Shown: one piece after another, positions 6,894-13,958 of the stretch | How positions within the stretch are numbered: the first letter of the stretch is position 1 | Layout of the letters: every line of letters begins with the position of its first letter | DNA from: JANRKN01 sp033763435 | Lineage (GTDB): Bacteria; Planctomycetota; Phycisphaerae; Phycisphaerales; UBA1924 | Assembly: GCA_033763435.1 (NCBI GenBank) | Contig: JANRKN010000048.1 | Location: forward strand, 1-21,318 | DNA length: 21,318 bases | Direction of reading: 5' to 3' | Translations under genes and position numbers: made by a program | The notes under the pieces: generated by a model | What the model was told of the DNA's origin: nothing | Seen by the model: the letters and a program-made list of their open reading frames with translations, nothing else | The model's database searches: none

Positions 6894-8039
6894 TTACCGC
6901 GCGGTGCTCGCCCGTGTCGGCAGGCTACCGCGTGGAGAACTCTGCCCGGGGTCGAGCTGCAGAATCGCCGCCGCGGCCTGGACCGCGACCAGCGGGTCCG
7001 GATCGGCCAGCAGAAGCAAGAGCTTGTCCGGCGCGAGGGCGCTCTGGGTATATCCATAGACCGCCGCGGCCTGCTGACGCAACACCGGGTCCGGGTGCTG
7101 GCGGTACTCGTCCGCGATGAAGTCCCCGTCGCGCACGCCCATCTTTGCGAGCGCAATCGCGATGCCCATCCGCACCTCGGCGGGCATCGGTTGGCCCGCT
7201 CGGTCCTTGTACTGCAGCAGGAAGAGCATGTGGTCGATGCTCCGCCGGTCCTGCACCTCACCCAGAATCTGCACCGCCAGCGCCGTGCCCTCGAGGTCCT
7301 CGGGCCGGGCCGCGTACAGCGCCGACCGCAGACCTTCGACCGCGGACTGATCCCCCACCTTCACGAGCGCCTCGGCAATCTGAAGCTGGAGCGACCGCAC
7401 CTCGCCCGGCATGGCCTTGGGGAGCTTCTGCCGCGCCGATTCGAGCAGCATGGGTCGCGCAGAGGGATTGCGCAGTTCACCCAGCACCCACGCGGCGTGG
7501 GCGCGCAGCCGCGTGGATTCCTGATTGAACAGGTACGCCGCCAGCGGCGATTGATCGATGTCCGCCCCCGCGTCGGTCTGCCCCGTCTGCACGGCCGCGA
7601 AGATCGCCGAGACCTGCACATAGGGCGAAGGATCGGCCAGCAGCGGAAGCACCCGAGGCCCGATCGCCGTGATCTTCCGCCGGCCGATCGTCGTCGCCGC
7701 GACTGTCCGCACCGCCTCGTTGGGATCTCGCAGCGCCGCGACGATCAGACGGTCAGTCTCGGGCGAGCCGAAGCCTGCCGCCTCAACGGCATTGGCCCGC
7801 ACCTGCGCATCATCCACGCGCACGGCCTGCTCCAGCACGCGGATCGCCCGCGTCCGAACCGCCAGCACATCCACACCCGGCGCATTGGCGCCCGCCGCAT
7901 TCACATTCCGCGTCACACTCGACCGCACAGGCGCGCCCGCGCGCGACTCTGACCCCGACGACGAGCACCCGCCCGCCATCAGCGCGAGCGCGCCCGCGAT
8001 GCTCAGCGCCCACCTGATCCCTGCCGCTCGATTGCTCAT
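6894..8039 (-). CDS. HEAT-repeat lipoprotein
   Basis: A 381-residue predicted envelope lipoprotein. Residues 8-24 form a hydrophobic signal ending in a lipobox, MAGGC, with lipidated Cys25; a Ser/Gly linker follows. From ~60 to 370 the sequence is a chain of paired helices with the A-x-x-L-G, D-P-x-x-x-V-R and A-A-x-x-L-G patterns of HEAT/PBS-lyase-like repeats, for example LRDPNEAVRTVAATTIG and LADPSPYVQVSA. Such repeats serve as protein-binding scaffolds; the partner is unknown. The ATG at 8039 overlaps the lnt stop (ATGA), so translation is coupled to the enzyme that N-acylates lipoproteins. A longer frame from 8141 would overlap lnt and hide the signal peptide. Confidence 0.85.
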   Translation of the reverse strand: MSNRAAGIRWALSIAGALALMAGGCSSSGSESRAGAPVRSSVTRNVNAAGANAPGVDVLAVRTRAIRVLEQAVRVDDAQVRANAVEAAGFGSPETDRLIVAALRDPNEAVRTVAATTIGRRKITAIGPRVLPLLADPSPYVQVSAIFAAVQTGQTDAGADIDQSPLAAYLFNQESTRLRAHAAWVLGELRNPSARPMLLESARQKLPKAMPGEVRSLQLQIAEALVKVGDQSAVEGLRSALYAARPEDLEGTALAVQILGEVQDRRSIDHMLFLLQYKDRAGQPMPAEVRMGIAIALAKMGVRDGDFIADEYRQHPDPVLRQQAAAVYGYTQSALAPDKLLLLLADPDPLVAVQAAAAILQLDPGQSSPRGSLPTRASTAR

Positions 8040-9916
8040 GCGCGCGCTCCCTCCGTCGGTCGGCCCATCCCCCGGCCCGTCCCTCGTCCCTGCCATGCCG
8101 CGAGCGCGATCGCGCCCGCCGCCAGCGACAGCATACCCCAAGGCACAAACGGACCGAGGGTCGTTCCGAACAGCGTCGACCGGGTCGCCATCGGCACATC
8201 CGCCGCCAGCACGCCGTCGACCCGCGCGCCCCGCTCCAGCGCCGCGGCAAAGTCCGCCATCACCTCGGGCCCCGAGGCGTCCGGGTCGGGCGTCAGCGTG
8301 CCCGGGTCGATCGCCCGCGCCTTCACCCGCCCGCGCGTGTCAATCAGCGCCGAGATGCCCGTGTTCACCGCGCGAATGATCGGCGTGCCCAGCTCGACCG
8401 CGCGCCAGCGCGCGAGGTTCAGGTGCGTCTCGCGCCCCGCGTCCGACCACGCGAACCACCCGTCATTTGAGGGGTTCACGATGATGTCCGCCCGCCGGCC
8501 CTCGGAGCCGTACACCAGCCGCCGGCAGACGTCCGACACTGTCGTCTCATAGCAAATCGGCGTCACGATCCGGAACTCGCGCCCGCTCTCGCGCGCCTTC
8601 ACGCGGAACACCGTCGCGCGCGTCCCGGCCGACAGATCCGTCCGCAGGCCCCGCGCGGCAAAGTCCTGCAGCGCCTTGGCCAGCCCCGGGATGTGCCGCA
8701 CGCCCGGCATCTCCTCGCCGAAGGGCGTGAGCCGGAGCTTGTCGTACCGCTCGGCCTCGACTCGGCCGCCCCGCACCATGAACATCGAGTTGTACCGATG
8801 CCGATAGTCGGGCACGACGCCCCCGTCGGGCCGTTCCTTGAGACTGAACCCCTCGTACGCGATGGCCCCGACCAGCATCGGGATGTCCGCCTCCTGCTGG
8901 AGCGCCAGCAGCGCGTCGGTGAAGAACGTGGAAGCCAGCTCGCGCCTCCGGCCCGCTTCATCGAGGTAGGGCAGCACCAGCCCGAGCTTGCGCTGCGTCG
9001 CGTCGCTCTCGGCGTCAAGGCCCGAGGTTGGGTGCATCGTCTCGGGCCAGACGATCAGGTCGGGCGCGGGCCCCTCGGGGGGCGTCGCGGCATGGCGCGT
9101 CAGCGTGATGAACCGCCGCCAGTCCTCGAGCATCTGCCTAGGCGTCCACCCGACCTTGTTGTTCATCGGCACGTTGGTCTGGATCGACGCGACCCGCAGC
9201 GCAGGAGGCGCCTCGCCCCCGCGCACGCTGTGCAGCGCGCCAGGCACGCACGCCAGCCCGAGCACCGCAATCGCCGCAGCCACCGGCACGACACGCGCGA
9301 TCAGCGTTCCTCGCACGAGCAGCGCTGAGGCGAGAAGCGCATTGACGATCGCAACCATGAGCGACACGCCCGGGGCGCCGAGCACCGTCGCCAACTCAGG
9401 CGCCATCGGCGCATCGATGAGCGGGTGTCCCGCATAAAACCACGGAAACCCGCCGAGGACCATGTCGCCGCGCAGGACTTCGACGCCCACCCACACCGCG
9501 CCGAGCGCGCACGGCCGCGCGAGCGCCCGCTTCGGTCCTTCGGGCCAGCGCCGCGCGACAAACGCCATCAGCCGCACGGCGAGCGCGGCGTAAAGCGCCA
9601 TGTAGAAACACAGCGGCACATACCCGAGCGCCGTCATCGCCTCGATGTACGCGAGCAGATACAGATACAGCGGCACGCTGCCCAGCATCACGCCGAGCGC
9701 GACCATCCAAGGCCGCTCGCGCGCCGCGTGCGACGACGCGACGAGCACCAGCGGCACCAGCGCGACCAGCGCAAAGGGCCAAAGGCTCGCGCCCGGGTGC
9801 GCGAGCGCCGTCAGTACCGCAAAGCCCAGCGCCGAAACAAAGCCCAACCCCAGCGCCCGCGCGCGCCCCACCGCTGCGACCTTGCTCGTCCCGCCGGGCT
9901 GATTGGCTGTCGTCAT
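8036..9916 (-). CDS. lnt: Apolipoprotein N-acyltransferase
   Basis: Transfers an acyl chain from phospholipid to the N-terminal Cys of diacylated lipoproteins at the inner membrane, the last step of lipoprotein maturation. The 626-residue protein has about six membrane segments in residues 20-225 and one near 590-607, enclosing a nitrilase-fold domain (~240-575). The catalytic triad is visible: Glu292 in VWPETMHP, Lys393 in YDKLRLTPFGE and Cys455 in PICYE, with NPSNDGWF at 481-488. It is longer than E. coli Lnt (512). The ATG at 9916 is chosen because it directly precedes the hydrophobic part; its ribosome site (GGGAGC, ~11 nt away) is poor. It lies 32 bp after the lactonase-like gene and overlaps the HEAT lipoprotein by ATGA. 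Confidence 0.95.
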   Translation of the reverse strand: MTTANQPGGTSKVAAVGRARALGLGFVSALGFAVLTALAHPGASLWPFALVALVPLVLVASSHAARERPWMVALGVMLGSVPLYLYLLAYIEAMTALGYVPLCFYMALYAALAVRLMAFVARRWPEGPKRALARPCALGAVWVGVEVLRGDMVLGGFPWFYAGHPLIDAPMAPELATVLGAPGVSLMVAIVNALLASALLVRGTLIARVVPVAAAIAVLGLACVPGALHSVRGGEAPPALRVASIQTNVPMNNKVGWTPRQMLEDWRRFITLTRHAATPPEGPAPDLIVWPETMHPTSGLDAESDATQRKLGLVLPYLDEAGRRRELASTFFTDALLALQQEADIPMLVGAIAYEGFSLKERPDGGVVPDYRHRYNSMFMVRGGRVEAERYDKLRLTPFGEEMPGVRHIPGLAKALQDFAARGLRTDLSAGTRATVFRVKARESGREFRIVTPICYETTVSDVCRRLVYGSEGRRADIIVNPSNDGWFAWSDAGRETHLNLARWRAVELGTPIIRAVNTGISALIDTRGRVKARAIDPGTLTPDPDASGPEVMADFAAALERGARVDGVLAADVPMATRSTLFGTTLGPFVPWGMLSLAAGAIALAAWQGRGTGRGMGRPTEGARA

Positions 9917-9948
9917 GATCGCGCGTCGCTCCCTCGAATGCCGTGGCC

Positions 9949-10725
9949 TTACGCGGGCGAGGCGCCCGAGTTCGCCGGTCCGTTCGTCGGCGGTGGAACA
10001 TACGTCGGGCACGCGAGCGGATCGAGATACCAGCGCAGCTCCCCGCCGATCGGGATCACGCCCCCCGCCTCACCCCGGTGCACGCGCTCGAGCGTGGGCC
10101 TGACCGTCGGCCCGCCCGCGAGCACCGCGAGAAACCGCGAGCCCGACACCATCCGATGCGTCATGCTCACGCGCGCGCCGTGACGGGCCACGAGCCGCTC
10201 GGGCGCCTGAGGCAGCCCGCCCGCGATCCAGTGCTCGGGCGAGAGCAGCACAAAGTCGAGCCGGTCGTGCCCCTTCTCGCGCCAGCCGAGCGTCTCCTTC
10301 AGTCGGCGCTCGTACGCGTGCTCCGCCGCACCGCCCTCGCCCGAGATCAGGTGCACCTGGTCAGACGGGATATCCGAGGGTTCGACGACCAGGTCGTACA
10401 GCGTCGAGCCCAGCGGGCCTCGGGGCGCGCCCTCAGGCGAGCCGAAATCCTCATCGAGCAGCCAGAGGTGCGTGCGCTTCCAGGGCAGTTCCCGCAGGGC
10501 CGGATCGAACATGATCTGGCGCAGCAGGGGCTCCGAGCCCGGGAAGACCGAGAGCGCGAGGTGAAAATCGCCGAACGCGCGGACGCAGTTGCTGGCCTGG
10601 ATGAACAGGTCGGCCGCGACGGCATCGAGCACCGTCTCCGCGTCCTCCTTCAGCACCAGCGTGCCGGGGAGCGCGGGTTTGCGGAGTTTCACGGGCCGGG
10701 GGCTGTTCTCGGGCAGAAGATCCAT
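9949..10725 (-). CDS. 6-phosphogluconolactonase-like protein with altered active-site motifs
   Basis: A 258-residue protein of the SOL/DevB sugar-phosphate isomerase-like fold. Alignment by eye to known 6PGL enzymes gives the usual order: ALSVFPGSEP (57-66) in place of the L-S-G-G-x-T-P loop; PWKRTHLWLLDED (81-93) where the family has W-x-x-V-x-F-F-x-x-D-E-R; LLSPEHWIAGGLP (160-172) where the family has the G-M-G-x-D-G-H-x-A-S-x-F-P motif; RVSMTHRMVSGSRFLAVLAGG (185-205) for the R-V-T-L-T...V-x-G block; and a C-terminal ELRWYLDPLA. Fold and length fit, but the Arg of DER and the GxxDGH motif carrying the proposed catalytic His are changed, so lactonase activity (6-phosphoglucono-lactone to 6-phosphogluconate) is uncertain. 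First gene of the probable lnt operon, divergent from thiE. No Shine-Dalgarno precedes the ATG. Confidence 0.82.
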   Translation of the reverse strand: MDLLPENSPRPVKLRKPALPGTLVLKEDAETVLDAVAADLFIQASNCVRAFGDFHLALSVFPGSEPLLRQIMFDPALRELPWKRTHLWLLDEDFGSPEGAPRGPLGSTLYDLVVEPSDIPSDQVHLISGEGGAAEHAYERRLKETLGWREKGHDRLDFVLLSPEHWIAGGLPQAPERLVARHGARVSMTHRMVSGSRFLAVLAGGPTVRPTLERVHRGEAGGVIPIGGELRWYLDPLACPTYVPPPTNGPANSGASPA

Positions 10726-10737
10726 CGCGTCGGAGGC

Positions 10738-10749
10738 AACGATATCGTT
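10738..10749. promoter_or_regulatory. 12-bp perfect palindrome between divergent starts
   Basis: AACGATATCGTT occupies the middle of the 30-bp gap between the lactonase-like gene (start 10725, minus) and thiE (start 10756, plus). Each strand carries TATCGT, a possible -10 hexamer placed 7-13 nt before each start codon, so the palindrome may be an operator, a bidirectional -10 element, or both. No convincing -35 box was found in either direction. Confidence 0.4.
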
Positions 10750-10755
10750 CTCTCG

Positions 10756-11826
10756 ATGCCCGAGCCCGCGCTGCTGCGAATCCTCGACGCCAACGCCAAC
10801 CGCGCCCGCGAGGCGCTGCGAGTTCTCGATGACCTCGCGCGCTTCGCCCTCGACGACGGGGCCCTGACGGCCGAGCTCAAGGCCCTCCGGCACGCGACGC
10901 TGGGCGCGGTCGCTCGCGCGGTGCCCGACGCGGGCCGGCTGCTTGCCTCGCGCGACACCGAGGGCGACGTCGGCACGGGCCTCACCACGCCGACCGAGTT
11001 CCGCCGGGACAGCCTCGCCGAGATCGCCGAGCGCAACGCCGCACGCCTGACCGAGGCGCTGCGCTCGCTCGAAGAGACGCTGAAAGCCTTGGGCGAACCG
11101 GCCGCCGCGGGCGAGATCGAGCAGGCCCGCTATCGCGCGTACACCCTGCACCGCACGCTCGCGCTGCGTCTGGGCTGCGCCGCCAGGGGCCAGCGCACGC
11201 TCTGCGTCCTCATCACCGAGTCCATCTGCACGCACCACGCGTGGGACGCCGTCGCGCGCCTGGCGATCGAGGGCGGCACCGACGCGCTGCAACTGCGGGA
11301 GAAGCACCTGTCCGACCGCACCGTGCTCGCTCGTGCGCGCACACTCGTGGCGCTCGCCCGCGAGATGAACCCGGCCGTGCAGGTCTGGGTCAACGACCGC
11401 CCGCACGTCGCGCTGCTCGCCCGCGCCCACGGCGTTCACGTCGGCCAGAACGACCTCGCGCTCCCCGACGTCCGCGCGATCGTCGGCCTCGGGATGCTCG
11501 TGGGCGTCTCGACGTCGTGCCTCGACGACGCTCTGCGCGCCGCCGACGAAGGCGCCGACTGCTGCGGCGTCGGGCCCATGTTCCCTTCAACGACCAAAGC
11601 CAAACCTTCGCTTTCGGGGCCTGCGTATCTGCGGGCCTATCTCGCGGAGCCTCGCACCGCGCGGATCCCGCACCTGGCGATCAGCGGGATCGACGCCCAG
11701 CGCGCCGCCGAACTTGCGCGCCTGGGCTGCAGGGGCGTCGCGGTGTCGTCGGCGGTCTGCTCCGCACCCGATCCGCGCGAGGCGGCACGACAGATTGCCG
11801 CGGCAATGCACCCGACCACGCCGTAA
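10756..11826 (+). CDS. thiE: Thiamine phosphate synthase with N-terminal ThiED-type domain
   Basis: Joins HMP-PP and thiazole phosphate to thiamine phosphate, releasing pyrophosphate, in the cytosol. The 356-residue protein has two parts. Residues 1-140 form the helical extension (LRILDANANRAREALRVLDDLARF at 7-30, ELKALRH at 40-46) known from the long ThiE proteins of cyanobacteria and some others. Residues ~146-350 form the TIM-barrel ThiE: QLREK at 179-183, VNDR at 212-215, HVGQNDL at 228-234, GVGPMFPSTTK at 271-281 and the phosphate-binding ISGI at 309-312. The ATG at 10756 is the only suitable start; an open frame runs far upstream but only as shadow of the opposite gene. No Shine-Dalgarno is within range and there is no room for a TPP riboswitch. 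It converges on rpsT. Confidence 0.95.
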   Translation: MPEPALLRILDANANRAREALRVLDDLARFALDDGALTAELKALRHATLGAVARAVPDAGRLLASRDTEGDVGTGLTTPTEFRRDSLAEIAERNAARLTEALRSLEETLKALGEPAAAGEIEQARYRAYTLHRTLALRLGCAARGQRTLCVLITESICTHHAWDAVARLAIEGGTDALQLREKHLSDRTVLARARTLVALAREMNPAVQVWVNDRPHVALLARAHGVHVGQNDLALPDVRAIVGLGMLVGVSTSCLDDALRAADEGADCCGVGPMFPSTTKAKPSLSGPAYLRAYLAEPRTARIPHLAISGIDAQRAAELARLGCRGVAVSSAVCSAPDPREAARQIAAAMHPTTP

Positions 11827-11851
11827 CGCCTCAGCGAAGAACGGCTCACCG

Positions 11852-11889
11852 AAAACACAACCGCCCCGCGCGAGCGCGCAGGGCGGTTG
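11852..11889 (-). terminator. Rho-independent terminator of rpsT
   Basis: A 9-bp stem CAACCGCCC/GGGCGGTTG (11858-11866 with 11881-11889), extended by an inner GCGC stem, is followed on the minus strand by TGTTTT (11857-11852). It is 27 nt past the rpsT stop. On the + strand it follows the thiE stop by 31 nt but is followed by A, not T, so it acts mainly for rpsT. Confidence 0.7.
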
Positions 11890-11915
11890 AAAAAAGTCAG
11901 CTTCGCGTCCGAGGC

Positions 11916-12191
11916 TCAGGCCTTGGCGGTCTTCTTGGCCTTGAGGCGCGCGCTCATGCGGCTCTTGCGGCGGGCGGCGTTGTTCTTGTGGATCACGCCC
12001 TTGGCCGCCGTGCGGTCAACCAGCTGGCTCACCTTCTTGAACGACTCGGTCGCCTCGGCGACGGTGCCGTGCAGGAGCTTCTCGCGGAAGTCCTTCACCG
12101 CCTCGCGGAGGGTCGTCATGCGCCAGCGGTTGCGGGCCGCACGCTTCTCAGACTGACGAACGCGCTTCTGTGCCGACAGGGAGTGAGCCAT
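11916..12191 (-). CDS. rpsT: 30S ribosomal protein S20
   Basis: A 91-residue, very basic primary 16S rRNA-binding protein of the small subunit. It starts MAHSLSAQKRVRQSEKR and has the family signature KGVIHKNNAARRKSRMS at 64-80; the two-helix pattern and length (85-92 in most bacteria) fit. The ATG at 12191 follows AGGA by 5 nt and gives the canonical M-A-x-S/T-x-S-A-x-K-R start; a longer frame from 12410 is spurious and runs into the tRNA-Arg gene. Monocistronic, with its terminator at 11852-11889. A 6-bp hairpin (12242-12247 with 12257-12262) lies ~50 nt upstream. Confidence 0.97.
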   Translation of the reverse strand: MAHSLSAQKRVRQSEKRAARNRWRMTTLREAVKDFREKLLHGTVAEATESFKKVSQLVDRTAAKGVIHKNNAARRKSRMSARLKAKKTAKA

Positions 12192-12245
12192 AGGAGTCCT
12201 GAACTCTTCCGAAAATGACCGGCAGACCGCGTCCGCCGGGTGGGA

Positions 12246-12274
12246 AGCTTTGCACCCTTCCCGCTCCCGGTCAA
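12246..12274 (-). promoter_or_regulatory. Possible promoter of rpsT
   Basis: On the minus strand TTGACC (12269-12274) is followed after 17 bp by AAAGCT (12246-12251), which is a poor -10. Transcription would start near 12239, leaving a ~48-nt leader. The -10 also overlaps the left arm of a GGGAAG/CTTCCC inverted repeat (12242-12247, 12257-12262). Confidence 0.3.
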
Positions 12275-12336
12275 GCTCCACACCCCCCGGAGACCCTCGG
12301 AAGACCAGAAAGCCCCCGAACACCCCGCCTCGCCGC

Positions 12337-12365
12337 TTGCCAATCGACCGGAGGTGGATTATGGT
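12337..12365 (+). promoter_or_regulatory. Promoter of tRNA-Arg
   Basis: TTGCCA (12337-12342), 17 bp, TATGGT (12360-12365). Transcription would start near 12372, about 24 nt before the tRNA. The bases after the -10 are GC-rich (TCCGCG), as in many stable RNA promoters. Confidence 0.5.
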
Positions 12366-12395
12366 TCCGCGAAGCTGGCCTCGGTCAGCCTCGGA

Positions 12396-12469
12396 GCGGG
12401 TGTAGCTCAATTGGATAGAGCACCTGACTACGGATCAGGAGGTTTCAGGTTCGACTCCTGACACCCGTG
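12396..12469 (+). tRNA. tRNA-Arg (anticodon ACG)
   Basis: A 74-nt cloverleaf. Acceptor GCGGGTG pairs with CACCCGT, with a G-U pair at 1-72; discriminator G73. The D arm starts TAGCTC; the anticodon stem CCTGA/TCAGG holds loop CTACGGA with anticodon ACG, presumably deaminated to ICG to read CGU, CGC and CGA; the T stem TCAGG/CCTGA holds TTCGACT. CCA is not encoded. A promoter at 12337-12365 and a terminator at 12479-12514 flank it. Confidence 0.97.
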
Positions 12470-12478
12470 CTTCGATCG

Positions 12479-12514
12479 TCGGCGGTCCTCCTCAGGGCCG
12501 CCGATCGTCTTTTT
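12479..12514 (+). terminator. Rho-independent terminator of tRNA-Arg
   Basis: Stem TCGGCGG (12479-12485) with CCGCCGA (12498-12504), continued by a T-G pair and CCT/AGG (12487-12489 with 12494-12496) around a 4-nt loop, then TCTTTTT at 12508-12514. It lies 9 nt past the tRNA 3' end. Confidence 0.8.
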
Positions 12515-12710
12515 GGGCCCGACGGGTCCCTTGCAACCCCAACCGACCGCCCGGCGCCCCACGCACGCCGCCCCCAGCATCCCCGCCCGTCCGGAACCGG
12601 AGCAACCGGGGCCCCCGTTCCGGGGCGGGGCCCGCACGGCCCAGACAATCCTCGCAGGCCTCGCACGCCCGAACTTCGGAGCCCCCAAACACGGCCCGAT
12701 AGTCCCGGGG

Positions 12711-13958
12711 ATGCCCGCGCGAAACCGCGCCAACTCTGCCTGCCCGACCCCGCCGCGAACTCCGCCCCGCGACCGTTCGGGCTTTGCCCTCTCGGCGTTC
12801 GCCCGTGCGGCGCTCGATGCCGTCCCGGCCCACCTCGCCGTCGTCAACGCCCGCGGCGAGATCGTCGCCGTGAATCGCGCCTGGCGCGCCTTTGCCCGCG
12901 AGAACGGCGGCGGCTCGTGCGTCGGGCTCAACTACCTCGCCGTGTGCGACCGCGCGACGGGCGAGGGCTCGGAGCAGGCCGCGGCAACCGCGCGCGCGCT
13001 CCGCGCCGTGCTCTCGGGCAAGTCCTCGGGTGAGATCATCGAGTACCCGTGCCACACGCCGGGCTGGCCCGAGCGGGCGCCCGCGCAGGCGTGCCGGTGG
13101 TTTCAGGCGCGGATCACGCCGATGCGCCACGCGGGCCGCAGGCTCGCGCTGATCGCGCACGAATCGATCACCGAGGCGCGTCTGGAGCAGCACCGACTGC
13201 GCGCGCAGCTCGACCGGCTCGCGCAGCAGCAGCGCTTCACGCTGCTCGCCGAGCTCTCAGCAACGCTGGCGCACGAGCTAAATCAACCCTTGGCGGCGAT
13301 CGGTGCCTACGCCGCGGGCGCCGTGCGCTCGCGCGAGGATGCCGAGCGCGTGCGCTTTGCGCTCGAGCGGATCCAGGCCGAATCCTCGCGGGCGTCGGCG
13401 ATCGTGCAGAGGCTCCGCGGCTTCGCGGGCCGATCGTCGGCGTCGAATGAGTCCGCCACGCTCGATCAGTGCGTGCGCGAGTCGCTGGCGCTGATCGAGC
13501 CTCTCGCGGCCTCGCGGGGCGTGCGGCTCGTCCGGCGCGTCTCAAACCCGCAGAGTTCGATCGCCGCCGACGCCGTGCGCGTCCGCCAGGTACTGGTCAA
13601 TCTGCTGCGCAACGCGATCGAAGCGGCCTCGGGAAGGCGGGGCGCGCGCGTCGAGGTCAAGGCGCGGGTCGTGCGCGAGAAGGCGATCCTTCGCGTGCGC
13701 GACAACGGGCCGGGCCTTGCGCCCGAAGTGCGCTCGCACCTGTTCGAGCCCATGACCACCACCAAACCCGATGGCCTGGGCATGGGCCTGGCCCTGAGCC
13801 GCTCCATCGCCGAATCGCACGGCGGAACGCTCGAGCCCGAGCGCACCACCGCCGGCACCAGCTTCCGCCTCACGCTTCCCGCGGCGCGCCCGCGCGGCAC
13901 GCCCAGCACGACACTCCGCCTGACATTCAGCCCTGCAACCCGAAGGAGAGCCGCATGA
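12711..13958 (+). CDS. PAS-domain sensor histidine kinase, soluble, FixL-like architecture
   Basis: A 415-residue kinase with no membrane segment, so probably a cytoplasmic sensor. A PAS domain covers ~32-150, of the kind with VNRAWRAFARENG (54-66), NYLAVC (74-79) and EYPCH (111-115) motifs; no heme ligand could be assigned. The dimerisation/phosphoacceptor region has LSATLAHELNQPLAAIGAY (182-200) with His188. The ATPase domain shows the N box NLLRNAIEA (297-305), D331-N-G-P-G and GLGMGLALS (355-363). The ATG at 12711 is preferred; an open frame reaches back to 12513 but would start inside the tRNA-Arg terminator and is Pro-rich. The stop overlaps the response regulator start (ATGA). Signal unknown. 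Confidence 0.93.
   Translation: MPARNRANSACPTPPRTPPRDRSGFALSAFARAALDAVPAHLAVVNARGEIVAVNRAWRAFARENGGGSCVGLNYLAVCDRATGEGSEQAAATARALRAVLSGKSSGEIIEYPCHTPGWPERAPAQACRWFQARITPMRHAGRRLALIAHESITEARLEQHRLRAQLDRLAQQQRFTLLAELSATLAHELNQPLAAIGAYAAGAVRSREDAERVRFALERIQAESSRASAIVQRLRGFAGRSSASNESATLDQCVRESLALIEPLAASRGVRLVRRVSNPQSSIAADAVRVRQVLVNLLRNAIEAASGRRGARVEVKARVVREKAILRVRDNGPGLAPEVRSHLFEPMTTTKPDGLGMGLALSRSIAESHGGTLEPERTTAGTSFRLTLPAARPRGTPSTTLRLTFSPATRRRAA

Noticed and set aside
9943..10755. Upstream extension of the thiE frame
   Set aside because: It is antisense to the lactonase-like gene, Arg-rich, and the ThiED-type domain begins right after the ATG at 10756.
10726..10755. TPP riboswitch before thiE
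   Set aside because: Only 30 bp separate the divergent genes, too short for the aptamer, and its conserved words are absent.
12513..12710. N-terminal extension of the PAS kinase
   Set aside because: The frame would start with TTG inside the tRNA-Arg terminator and is Pro-rich; the ATG at 12711 precedes all recognisable domains.
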